Shown: one piece after another, positions 33,901-44,374 of the stretch
Numbering within the stretch: the first letter of the stretch is position 1
How the letters are laid out: each line of letters starts with the position of its first letter
Assembly (NCBI RefSeq): GCF_030936135.1
Contig: NC_082595.1
Coordinates: forward strand, 109,570,334 to 109,634,333
Direction of reading: 5' to 3'
Source: Gavia stellata
Taxonomy: Eukaryota > Chordata > Aves > Gaviiformes > Gaviidae
Length of the DNA stretch: 64,000 nucleotides
Program-made: the position numbers and the translations under genes
Notes under the pieces: generated by a model
Databases searched by the model: none
What the model was told of the DNA's origin: nothing
What the model saw: only the letters and a program-made list of their open reading frames with translations

Positions 33901-36900
33901 ACTTGGGAGAAGAGACCAACACCCACCTCTCTGCAACCCCCTTTCAGGTAGTTGTAGAGAGCGATGAGGTCTCCCCTCAGCCTCTTCTCCAGACTGAACA
34001 ACCCCAGCTCCCTCAGCCGCTCCTCATCAGACTTGTGCTCCAGACCCCTCACCAGCTCCGTCGCCCTTCTCTGGACACGCTCCAGCACCTCAATGTCCTT
34101 CTTGGAGTGAGAGGCCCAACACTGAACACTGGATTCGAGGTGCGGCCTCACCAGCACCAAGTACAGGGGCACGATCCCCTCCCTGCTCCTGCTGGCCACA
34201 CCATTTCTGATACAAGCCAGGATGGCGTTGGCCTTCTTGGCCACCTGGGCACACTGCTGGCTCATCTTCAGCCGGCTGTCGACCAACACCCCCAGGTCCT
34301 TTTCTGCGGGGCAGCTTTCCAGCCACTCGTCCCCAAACCTGTAGCGTTGCATGGGGTTGTTGTGACCCAAGTGCAGGACCCGGCACTTGGCCTTATTGAA
34401 CCGCATATAGTTGGCCTCGGGCCATCGATCCAGCCTGTCCAGATCCCTCTGCAGAGCCTTCCTACCCTCCAGCAGATCAACACTCCTGCCCAACGTGGTG
34501 TCATCTACAAACTTACTGAGGGAGCACCCGATCCCCTCATCCAGATCATCAATAAATATATTAAACAAGATCGGTCCCAAAACTGAGCCCTGGGGGACTC
34601 CGCTTGTGACCGGCCGCCAACTGGATTTCACTCCATTCACTACAACTCTCTGGGCTCGGCCGTCCAGCCAGTTTTTTACCCAGCGAAGAGTGTACCTGTC
34701 TGAGCCACGAGTCGCCAGCTTCTCCAGGAGAATACTTTCTACAGGAGAACACTTTTAGAAGGATCTCTACAGCAGTAAGACTTTGGAAAATACTAACAGT
34801 GAGGGTGCTTTTTATCTTATATGCATGTCAAAGATCTGTGGACAGACTCCTGTAGCTCTAGAGCAGATCCTGCAGCACCGCTGCAAATGCTGGTCTATCC
34901 ACAAGCCAGACAAGCTTTCCTCCTCTCCCTACCTGTTCGGGGTCACAGGACACCCAACCCATGCAATGCACAGTGTTGGGCAACAAATCCAAACTGCTCT
35001 CCGCAACCCAACAGTCATTTACTCTTGCAACAGGGAAGGTAAAAAGCCACTTTTTAGAGCTGGCACTTTTCCACAGCCAGGTTATCTCTGGCTCACGTAG
35101 AGACTGGCACAATGTTTGGGTTTCTCACTCCAGCTCTGCGTCCAGCCCCACGTGCAGGTGATGTAGCTCTTCCAAAGAGCTGCGGGCTCACCAGGGACTG
35201 AATGAGTTCTGGTGTAACGTGGAGAGGCAACCATGCATGGAAAGGGGACACAAAGCAGCTGAAGTGAGGAGGTGGACATCTTACCGTTGGGAAGTCCTCG
35301 AGCACCTGCCGGTCCTTCTCCTTGCTCTCCATGTATTTCCACTCTGGCTGATAGAGATAGGAGTGAAACTCGTGCAGCATCGGGACCTTTACATCTAAGC
35401 TGATGGTCATGTCATCCTCTATAGTATCCAGGGCACGGAGAACTAGGTAGAATATACAGACGGCATGTCTGGGGGAGGGAGAAAAAACAATCGTCCCTTA
35501 CTTGGGATTGCCTATCAGGCAGGACAAACAGTTTAGATTAACCACACAGCCTTCAGCAGCGTTCCAGCTCAACACGACACACACCGGCACCACCACGTCA
35601 TTGATGCCTTGGAAGATACAAGCACTTGCAGCACAATTCGCTTTCAGGTTTCAAGTCATATGTAGTTCAGCCACTGAGCAGAACAGAAAGCGGTGATGTG
35701 AAAACCTTCCTGGCCCCCACTGTTGTTTGACAGCGTCTCCTACAGTTTGGAAGCCAGCTTTGGTCAAGGGATACCCTCGTCCAATCCCTCCTCCATCAAA
35801 TCCTGGGTGTCAGCTTCCCCAACCCTCATCTGGGGACAGTGGCTGTCCCCTGCCATGCAGGAGCATAAAATAAACACATTAGGAATGTGCTGCTCAAATC
35901 CCAGGGTCACAGGAGCAGGTTAGGGATGGAAAGCACTGACAGCAGCACTTCCCACCTACTTTGATGATCATAGAACGGTTTGGGTTGGAAGGGACTGTGG
36001 TGGGTTGACCTTGGCTGGATGCCGGGTGCCCACCAAGCCGCTCTATCACTCCCCTCCTCAGCAGGATGGGGAGGGGGAAAAAATAAGACCAAAAACAACC
36101 TCGTGGGTCAAGATGAAGGCAGTTTAATAAAGCAAAAGCAAAGGAAAAAAAAAAAAGATTTTGTTCTTTACTTCCCATCAGCAGGTGATGTCCAGCCACT
36201 TCCCGGGAAGTAGGGCTTCAGTACATGCAGTGGTTGCTCCAGAAGACAAGTGTCATAATAATGAATGCCCCCCGCCCCCCTCCTCCTTTCTCTTAGCTTT
36301 TATTGCTGAGCAGACGTCATATGGTATGGAATATCCCTTTGGTCAGTTTGGGTCAGCTGTCCTGGCTATGTCCTCTCCCAAGACCTTGCCCGCCCCAGCC
36401 TGTTGGTGAAGGGGGAATGTTGGAGAGACAGCCCTGGTGCTGTGGAGCACTGCTCAGCAGCAGCCAAAACACTGGAGTGTTATCAACACCCTTCTGGCTA
36501 CCAATATGAAGCACAGCACTATGAGGGCTGCTATGGGGAAAACGAACTCCATCTCAGCCAGACGCAATACAGGGACCTTAAAGGTCATCTAGTTCCAACC
36601 CCTCTGCCACGGGCAGGGACATCTTCCACTTGACCAGGTTGCTCAAAGCCCCGTCCAACCTGGCCTTGAACATTTCCAGGGTTGGGGCATCCACCGCTTC
36701 TCTGGGCAAGCTGCTCCAGTGCCTCACCACCCTCACGGTAAAGAATTTCTTCCTAATACCTAATCTAAATCTACCTTCTTTCAGTTTAAAACCGTTACCC
36801 CTCGTCCTATCACTACAATCCCTAATAAAAGAGTCCCTCCCCATCTTTCCTGTAGGCCCCTGTAAGTACTGGAAGGCTGCTATAAGGTCTCCCTGAAGCC

Positions 36901-39900
36901 TCCTCTCCTCTAGGCTAAACCACCCCAACTCTCTCACAGCCTGTTCTCACAGAATCGGGGGGCTGGAGCACCTCTCATCTTCAGGGCCCTCCTCTCGCGC
37001 AGGTCCATGTCTTGAACCACACCACCCTGAGCAACAGAGGTGCCCCCACACAAACTCCCCATGGGCTGACCGTTGAGAAACCCGCAGCACGCCTGACCTG
37101 GGTTAGGAAACCCAGGTTCTTCCCTTCATGCAGAGAACTACAGCATGGCTTTTGGCTTTCTAAGACGCGTATTGGGGAAGCGATGGGCTAATAAGGCCTC
37201 CCTGGGCAGGGCAGGGTACTGCCAGACCCAGCAACGCCGCAAGCAAGACCCAGCAACGCCGCAAGCAAGACCCAAGGCTCTCGGCCAGCACTCGCTAGGA
37301 CCCAGAGAACAGAGCCCGAGGTCAACTTATTGGAAAAAGCAAATGCAAAAGAAGGAAGGGGAAAAAAAGCAGGTGTACTTTTCCTATTACTTCCCCTTCT
37401 CTGCACCCAGCACCCTTTTATCCTGTTGGGGGGGGAATAACGGGGTCCCTTACTGCGCAACAAGAAGATTAGGACCGGCAGATAGAGCCAAAACACCCTG
37501 TGGTTTTTTACCTCCATGCACAAGACGCTGGAGCCAGCCCACATGTCCAGGCACCCCAGCGGAAAACTGCTGGAGAGCCGCTTCCCCTCCCACTCCCACT
37601 GCCTTCCCCACCCGGGCTCCACATTTCTGCAGCTGAAGCTAAAAAAAGTCCTGATGGTGAGAAATACCGGCAACGACTTCAGGATTTATATAAAATACTC
37701 CCCTAGCTCTAGATGAGCACAGTGATACTCCAAGGAGATGATGCGTTTATTAATTGTTTAACAAATGGAAACTAGCTTGGACTGCTTAAATGCTGATTAC
37801 TAGGCAAAAGCACTGCTCTGGGACGACAACGTGCAAGCAGTGATTAAGCAGACAGGAAAAACTGACTGGCTCTTAGAGCCAACACTGTTAAATTTGGCAT
37901 TTTTTCCTTAATTGAAGGGTGTTTAATTCCTCCGTCAAACCACACATCCGAGTGCTCACAAGCATCTCTCTCGTGCCCTCCTGATCCTTTGCACGACTGA
38001 GTTTTTCCATTTCACCCAGGCTGCAAACATTCATCCAACACGATGCACGTGCCCAGGACTCCTACCCCCTTCCAGCAGCAACCTCCACTGGCAGCAACTG
38101 AGACAGGCAGAGCAGAAGCTGAAATGCCGTCCCAGAAGCACCTCTCACATCTATACCATGCCAAGATAAGCGCTAGCAGCAACTCCAGAGCCCAGCATAG
38201 TTAAAACGCTTATTTAACCCCCTTCTGCATCCAAACCTTAACTACATCCCCAACTTCCATCATATACCGAATTCAGCTCCGTGGCGATTTGGGCAAATCA
38301 AAGGACGTAACTTTTTTACGCTGAGGGTGGTGAGACACTGGCAGAGGTTGCCCAGAGAGGTGGTGGATGCCCCATCCCTGGAAACATTCCAGATCAGGTT
38401 GGACGGGGCTCTGAGCAACCTGATCTAGTTGGAGATGTCCCTGCTCATTGCAGGGGGTTGGACCAGATGACCTCTGAAGGTCCCTTCCAACCCAAACCAT
38501 TCTGTGAGTCTATGAAATGTAAGACCATAAAAACAACGCAGCGAGCATGGTCTGCCTACAGCTCCCCATTTCTCTGCAGGGTTCCCAGGCACCACAGTCC
38601 CAGCTGGGCTCCAACCCGAGATCCATGGGGATGACAGGGGCCAACCAAAGCCACACAGTCTTCTCCAACAAACGCGTGTGACAGTGCTGGGAAGAGGACG
38701 CTCCGGCGTTACCACCCCTTCGCACAACTGGAAGTGCCCACTTCCAAAGAGTAATCCCAGTTTCACCTCAAGGCTCAAGCTCCAGCCCTGTCCCAGGCAC
38801 AGCTCCCCCCTTCCCAGGTGAGGAGGTCTCCTTTCTCCTTGCCACCACATTCACCCTCTGCCAGCACAAGGCTGCTCCTCTCCACAAAGCAGCTGAACCG
38901 GCAGGAATTGATCCTGAAGGGACCCAGGGACAGGCAGGACCACGGGGCCGGCAGCGGGAGAAGGCAGGAGCATCCCTCTCCTCCTCTCCACCACCAGGAG
39001 AGGAGCTATGATGTTGGCTCACAACTCCTCTCCACCACCAGAAGTTATGATGTTGGCTCAGCTGCTGATGAAGCTGCAGTTTTGAGCCTCCCACCTTTCA
39101 AGAAAACGCCCTAACCATGGAGCAATGGGCTGGATAGAGCCCTGACCAGCAAAACACACGGTTTATGGGGCCAAAAAAAATAAGGAAGAAGGAACCAAAC
39201 ATCTTAGCTCAACTACCAACACCCTGGCCTGGGAAGCACTGCTCCAAGCACTCATCCAGAAGCTCTCCATTTTCCAGCAGTCCTTAGGGGATGCATGGAA
39301 ATTCTCCCAAGAGCAGGGATGTGAACCAGGGAGCAAAAGCTTCCCGCTTCCCCAGCCTTCAAATGAGCAAATTTGGCTCCAAAGAAGTTGCAAACAAAAT
39401 CACGGCCGGGGAAGGGACCGGGCTGTGGCGTAGGACACCGCACGCGGGAGCGGACCCTGGGCAGCGCTGGGTTTCTCAGCGCGACGTGGTTGTTTTAATG
39501 CTCGAATCCTACGCCACCAGCTCCTTCAACCAGCAAGCAGGGAGGCAAATAGCAAGCAGTCTGTAACCGCAGGGGTTCAGTTTAGCCCCCAGTGGGGTTA
39601 ACATCAATGAAAGCCCTTCTTTGACGTGATCCGCCGAAATTAATTCCTTCGGTAAGCTTGTTGCTCTGCCTACTTCTATATTCTGCCTATTTTGCATTTC
39701 CCTCTTTTGTCCCTAAACTCTTCAGCAGAGCTACCGTGCTTTGAAAATTAATTTCTTCTGATCCACTACAGAGCCAGCTGTAATTCAGCATCAATCCCTG
39801 CGCAGTTGTAGGTTGCAAAGATCCAGCAATAGCATTTTTAAGATGCCAGGCAGAAGTTTGTGTGCCCTGAGGGGAGGGAGCCTTCCTGATCCGAGCAAGC

Positions 39901-42900
39901 TGCAACGCAAGGATTAAAGAACAGAAAAGACAGACAAGAAAGATAACTGCAGGAAGATCAAGGCAAGCACATGCCTACCAACACCGCTAACAGGTTGCAA
40001 GGTGTTTGATTGATTGGCCCTTTTTTTTTTTCCTTAAATTCCACATTGGCTAATATACTGAGCACAGAAAAAAAAAAGAGTTTAATTCTTGGCCCCGCTC
40101 ATACCTTTCCACACAACCCCGGCCAAGCCGCCGAATTTCTTTGCATTCCCTGTAAAACAGGCTGCAGGCAACCGTTTCATAAACGCTGGACGACAGCTAC
40201 GGGGCACCGTCCAAAACGCCAGACCAGGGCTCAGGAATCCAACAGATGACCCAGTGTTCAGGCTGGCGCCTGCAGCCGCTCGGCGGAGTCGCAACCGCAG
40301 CATTAGACGTGTCCGGTGCAACTTTTAGTAAACCCCTAATTTTGACGCTTAACCCATCTTGGGATTAACTGGAGAGAGATCTACATGCTGAAACGGGTTA
40401 TTTCTGCGTGAATATAATATATAAAGCATATATATATATGCATGAGGCCCCAGGCCAGCGGAGCTTTGCATCCTCTATTACCATCTGAAGCTTTCCTGCA
40501 CGGGTCAGCGAAATTTGTACAGCAAAACACGAGGGCGCAGCGAGCCCCCTCCGATGGGCGCGTAGTTTTTGAGGCAGCTGTTTCCCAACGCGCCTTTCTG
40601 GCAGGGTCCGGATGCTCGGTCGGCCCCGGATTGTTGCTCACCTCCTCCCGCCGGCACGGCCACGTCCCTCCGGCCAGCGCCGGCCTCGGCACTGCCAGGA
40701 CACATTCCCAGGGCGTCACAAACAGCACGCGGCCAGGCGCCCTTGGCTGAGAAGCTGTAGCACCCGTCCCCGGGGCCTGCGTGGCCGGGGAACCCAGCTG
40801 GGGGGGGGGGAATGTGCGTTACAGCCATCTCGGACGTGAGGAACCCCACGTCCAGCTGCACGGGGTGGGGCTGCACCGCGCGTCGCCCCGCCAGCTCAGC
40901 CCCGCACCCCGGCGATCGGCTGCACGGGGTGGGAGAGGGAGTGTTTCCCAGCAGCTCAGCTGAAGAAATATGGCATGGGGGGGGCACTGCATGGAGCACC
41001 TCTGCCAGGGAGCCCCGGCGTTGGGGGGACACCGCACCCACCATCTCCCGGGGAGCCCTGGTGTTGTGGGGGGGCACTGTACCCACCATCTCCCAGGGAG
41101 TCTCAGTGTCGGGGGGGGCATTGCACCCACCATCTCCCAGGGAGCCCTGGTGTCAGGGGGGCATGGCACCCACCATCTCCCGGGGAGCCCCGGTGTTGTG
41201 GGGGGGCATTGCACCCACCATCTCCTGGGGAGCCCCAGTGTCGGGGGGGGGCACTGCACCCACCATCTCCTGGGGAGCCCTGGTGTTGGGGGGGGGGGGC
41301 ACTGCACCCACCATCTCCCAGGGAGCCCGAGCGTTGTGGGGGGGCATTGCACCCACCATCTCCCGGGGAGCCCCGGTGTCGGGGGGAGCACTGCACCCAC
41401 CAACTCCCAGGGAGCCCCAGCGTTGTGCGGGGGCATTGCACCCACCATCTCCCGGGGAGCCCCGGTGTTGGGGGGGGCATTGCACCCACCATCTTCCAGG
41501 GAGCCCGAGCGTTGTGGGGGGGCATTGCACCCTCCACCTCCCGGGGAGCCCCAACGTTGTGGGGGGGCATTGCACCCTCCACCTCCCGGGGAGCCCCAAC
41601 GTTGTGGGGGGGCATTGCACCCTCCACCTCCCGGGGAGCCCCGGTGTTGGGGGGGGCATTGCACCCACCATGTCCCGGGGAGCCCCAACGTTGAGGGGGG
41701 GCATTGCACCCTCCACCTCCCGGGGAGCCCCGGTGTTGGGGGGGGCATTGCACCCACCATCTTCCAGGGAGCCCGAGCATTGTGGGGGGGCATTGCACCC
41801 TCCACCTCCCGGGGAGCCCCAACGTTGTGGGGGGGCATTGCACCCTCCACCTCCCGGGGAGCCCCGGTGTTGGGGGGGGCATTGCACCCACCATCTCCCG
41901 GGGAGCCCCAACGTTGTGGGGGGGCATTGCACCCACCATGTCTCGGGGAGCCCCAACGTTGTGGGGGGGCATTGCACCCTCCACCTCCCGGGGAGCCCCG
42001 GTGTTGGGGGGGGCATTGCACCCACCATCTCCCGGGGAGCCCCAACGTTGTGGGGGGGCATTGCACCCACCATGTCCCGGGGAGCCCCAACGTTGTGGGG
42101 GGGCATTGCACCCTCCACCTCCCGGGGAGCCCCGGTGTCGGGGAGGGGGTTACGGCACAGCACCCTCCACCCCCCGGGGGCCCCGCCGCCGTCGGGGGGA
42201 GCGCTGCACCCGCCACCCCCCAGCCCCCCGGCCCCGGGACCCCGTCCCCCGCCGCTCACCGCAGCTCTCCGTCCAGGGCCTGGATGACGGCGGCGAAGCT
42301 GCGGCTGGTCTGGTTGAGGTAGCGGTAGCAGGTGCGGAGGCCTCGTCCCAGCGAGTCCTGCGGGCAGAGCGGGGTGCAGGGGGGCGGCTGGAGGCGGGGG
42401 GCGGCCGGCGGCGGGGCCGGGGGGGCCGCGGCGGTACCGCGCTGCTGCACCCGCCGCCCGCCGCCCCGCAGCCGCCCCAGCGCCCGGGGGGGGCCCCGCG
42501 GCGGGGAGAGGGCCAGCGTCCGCTGGAAGAGGGACACGGCTTTGGTGCTGGCCGCCATGGGGGCGCGGCGGCGGCGGGGGGGGGCTGCGGCCCGCTCCGC
42601 CCCCCCGGCCCGCCCCCTTAACCCGCTCGGCGCCCGCCCCCTGCACCGCCGGCAGCCGAAGCGCCGGGGCCGCGCACGGCAGGGGGGAAGCGCGAAGCCG
42701 GTGCAAAGCACCGGGGCCCCGCGGTGCCCGGAGCCGGCGCCGCGCAGGGAAAGCAGCCGGTACCGCGCATCGCTGGGCGCCGGGGCCGCGCACGGAAAGC
42801 CTGAAGCCGGTGCAAAGCGCCGGGCCCGTGCGATGCCCGGAGCCGGTGCGGTGCCCGGAGCCGGTGCGGCGCCCGGGAAGCGCCAAGACCGTGCAAGTGG

Positions 42901-43231
42901 CACAGAGCCGGGGCGGTGCTGCCCACGGGGAACGCGCACGGGGCCGGTGCTGCCCACGGCAGCCGCGCAACGCTCACCCGTGGCAACGCCGCAGCCCCGC
43001 GGGGAGATGACAGCCACCCCCCGGCCCCCGCACCCCCCGGGCACCGCGCACCGCCCCGACCGACGGAGATAGCGAAGCGCATCCCGCCCCGGCGCCGCAT
43101 CCCGCGCCGCTCACCGGGTCGATCCGCGGCATGACGGCCCGGTAGCCGCCCATCTTGAACCGCAGCAGGTTGTAGATGTCCTCGGGGTGGCCCAGCCATT
43201 TCCTCAGCAGCTCCATGGGGGCCGCGCTCAT
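27964..43231 (-). CDS. FDFT1: Squalene synthase (farnesyl-diphosphate farnesyltransferase 1)
   Basis: Eight coding exons, minus strand: 43231-43115, 42357-42260, 35468-35285, 31767-31639, 31158-30967, 29960-29784, 29515-29363, 28185-27964. Every junction has GT/AG and the frame is continuous. The enzyme joins two farnesyl diphosphates into squalene, the committed step to cholesterol, on the cytosolic face of the ER. Two aspartate-rich Mg-diphosphate sites are intact: DTIEDD (residues 81-86, exon 3) and DYLED (220-224, exon 5). The C-terminal membrane anchor is seen at about 386-402 ([17 protein letters not shown]). Length is 418 residues from [13 protein letters not shown] (ATG at 43216), near the human 417; an in-frame ATG at 43231 adds MSAAP (423) and may be the first in the message. 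Intron 2 (35469-42259) holds an LTR-in-CR1 nest, another CR1 and a minisatellite; intron 3 holds a long CR1. The rest of these introns shows nothing I can name. Confidence 0.98.
30070..30385 (+). repeat. Ancient, diverged CR1-like remnant
   Basis: In FDFT1 intron 5, stretches such as GGATTGGGGCTTGCTAGGCT and GGAACAGACTAGGTAACCTC align loosely with the 3' part of old CR1 subfamilies in plus orientation. Divergence is high and the borders are approximate. Confidence 0.45.
33630..34739 (-). repeat. CR1 LINE with open reverse-transcriptase tail
   Basis: A 1.1-kb CR1 3' part in FDFT1 intron 3, in the same direction as the gene. The minus strand has a 309-codon open frame (34640-33711) with [17 protein letters not shown], then FVDDT where CR1 reverse transcriptase usually has FADD, then [19 protein letters not shown] and the C-terminal tail ending EALQDMV. 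The uninterrupted frame suggests a fairly young copy. It is 5'-truncated, so it lacks the endonuclease and the front of the reverse transcriptase. Confidence 0.93.
35969..36955 (-). repeat. CR1 LINE split by an LTR insertion
   Basis: The CR1 3' end starts at 35969 (plus strand CATAGAACGGTTTGGGTTGG), is interrupted after GGGAC at 35995, and resumes at 36577 with CTTAAAGGTCATCTAGTTCC, running to about 36955 in FDFT1 intron 2. On the minus strand a piece of CR1 coding sequence remains ([20 protein letters not shown]). 5'-truncated. Confidence 0.92.
35996..36571. mobile_element. Solo LTR nested in a CR1
   Basis: A 576-bp element starting TGTGGTGGGTTGACC and ending GACGCAATACA, with TG...CA ends and a perfect 5-bp duplication GGGAC (35991-35995 and 36572-36576) that belongs to the CR1 it landed in. 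Its left end resembles part of the 1,084-bp LTR in CTSB (a shared block around GCCGCTC...CTCAG), so the two are related families. No viral genes adjoin it. Orientation is probably minus by analogy. It is younger than the CR1 it split. Confidence 0.85.
38308..38515 (+). repeat. CR1 LINE, short 3' end
   Basis: Plus-oriented CR1 3' end in FDFT1 intron 2: GAGGGTGGTGAGACACTGGC, then GGGGGTTGGACCAGATGACC, and the tail CCATTCTGTGAGTCTATGA. Only about 200 bp remain. Confidence 0.92.
40977..42150. repeat. 45-bp minisatellite in FDFT1 intron 2
   Basis: About 26 tandem copies of a GC-rich unit near 45 bp. The start GCATTGCAC at 41522, 41567 and 41612 is spaced exactly 45 bp. The unit has a G-run of 6-9, then CATTGCACCCACCATCTCCC, then GGGGAGCCCC and a variable AACGTTGT/GGTGTTG segment. 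Copies differ mainly in G-run length and in ACCATCTCC versus TCCACCTCC. As 45 is a multiple of three, every frame stays open on both strands, which explains the long proline/glycine-rich frames (491, 465, 450, 605 codons); none is a gene. It ends about 110 bp from the donor of FDFT1 exon 2. Confidence 0.95.
42358..42558 (-). other. FDFT1: In-frame ORF upstream of FDFT1 exon 2
   Basis: Inside FDFT1 intron 1, an ATG at 42558-42556 opens 67 codons that run without a stop and in frame into exon 2 at 42357. The predicted N terminus begins [20 protein letters not shown]; the 67 residues include several Arg, two Cys and no Asp or Glu, then become Pro/Ala-rich. If an alternative first exon started here, squalene synthase would lack exon 1 residues 1-34 and gain this segment. 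The region is so GC-rich that a stop-free stretch is not unlikely, so it is a candidate only. Confidence 0.3.
42655..42960. repeat. Degenerate GC-rich direct repeats in FDFT1 intron 1
   Basis: A block reading roughly GCCGGGGCCGCGCACGG, then GAAGCCGGTGCAAAGC, occurs at about 42664 and again about 116 bp later (near 42780), followed by three short copies around CCCGGAGCCGGTGCGG. It lies inside the CpG island of the FDFT1 promoter. Confidence 0.6.
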
Positions 43232-43500
43232 CCCCCCGCCGCCGCCGCGCGCTCCCGCCGCGCCCCCCCACTCCCGCCCGCCGCTTAACCGGGGCCGGGC
43301 GGGGTCGCCTCTGCCCCGCCCCTCCGCCAATCAGCTCGCTCGTCCCATCGCTCGGTGGGCCGGCGAGGCGCCTATTGGCCGAGGCGCGCTCGCACCAGTG
43401 GAGCGCCAGCCAATAGGAAGGCGGCGGGGCTGGTGTGACGGCCGCCGGCCGGCGCTGAGTGGGTAGCGGCGCCCGTCACCACACGCGCGGCGCCGGCGGA
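43232..43500 (-). promoter_or_regulatory. FDFT1: FDFT1 promoter with three CCAAT boxes
   Basis: CpG-rich DNA upstream of FDFT1 exon 1 holds three CCAAT motifs: 43327-43331 and 43410-43414 read on the plus strand, and ATTGG at 43374-43378. NF-Y binding at such boxes is known to cooperate with SREBP at sterol-pathway promoters, including human squalene synthase. GTCACCACAC (about 43475-43484) resembles the sterol regulatory element ATCACCCCAC with two differences, and TGTGACG (43433-43439) resembles a CRE half. No TATA box is seen. The start site is probably between 43,240 and 43,300. Confidence 0.6.
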
Positions 43501-44374
43501 GCGGGAAGGAGGCGGCGGGAGGAACCGGGCGGCCCGCGCGCGGCCCCGCCGCCACGGAGCCTCTCCCCCTCAGGCCCGGGGGAAGGCCCACCGCCCACCG
43601 CCCTCCCCCCGCCGCCATCAGCCCCGCTCCACAGCCCCTTTCCCGCCGCGCCTTCCTCAGGCAGCCCCCGGGGCGCAGCAGGGAGGGCCCGGCCTCAGCC
43701 GTGAGGCGGCTTTTCATTGAAGTCACCTTCTGTCCCTTTCCCTCGTGGCACTTCTCCTCTGGAGCCACCCTTGGCTCAGCAGGATCATCCCAGCCTGCCG
43801 TGGGCCACCCTGCAACCTCTGGCTAGCTCTCCACGTCTGACCCAGCCATACATCCCCTGCAGATACCCAGCTGCTCTCTCCTCCTTCCAGGTGTGACACT
43901 CGGGTTTCTAGTTTTGGGGTTTTTCTGTGGGGTTTTTTTTCGTTTCTTTTAAAAACAGCAGTGAAAATACCATGCTTCATTTCCAGGCCTTCGCTAACAC
44001 CCTGCAGGACATGCCCAGAAGTGACATTAACTATCTTCTTCAGCACCAGAACCCCATTAATTGGATTATTCAGCAACCCCACAACCCGCAACCGACTAAA
44101 GGGCATCGCAGCTCACAAGCGAAAGGCTGTGCAAGTCTTGTTTGGGATGCAGCCTACCACCGAGGTCTAACTCCAGTATTCCCAGTTGATTTGCAGTCCA
44201 CCTTTAAATCCAGTTCCCATGAAAAGAGTTTTCCTGCTGAGCCACTCCTACACAGCTGAGGAAAGCTCTGGTACCATCCTCTAAAGGGCAGCACCAAACA
44301 CCGCAGTTTCCCTCTACACCTCAGTTTTTAACCAAGAAACTGCCAGAAAAGACACTGAACTTAAGCTGAACACC
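43501..44374. other. Intergenic gap between NEIL2 and FDFT1
   Basis: The left part continues the FDFT1 CpG island to about 43,700; the remainder is ordinary DNA with short T-runs. I see no gene. Both neighbours are on the minus strand, so NEIL2 transcription ends here shortly before the FDFT1 promoter. Confidence 0.55.

Noticed and set aside
37228-37275. Tandem copy of CAGCAACGCCGCAAGCAAG as a possible array or CRISPR-like repeat
   Set aside because: Only two adjacent copies, a simple small duplication in an intron.
40812-42970. Open frames of 450-605 codons on both strands
   Set aside because: The 45-bp unit is a multiple of three, so frames stay open on both strands at once; the peptides are pure repeats.
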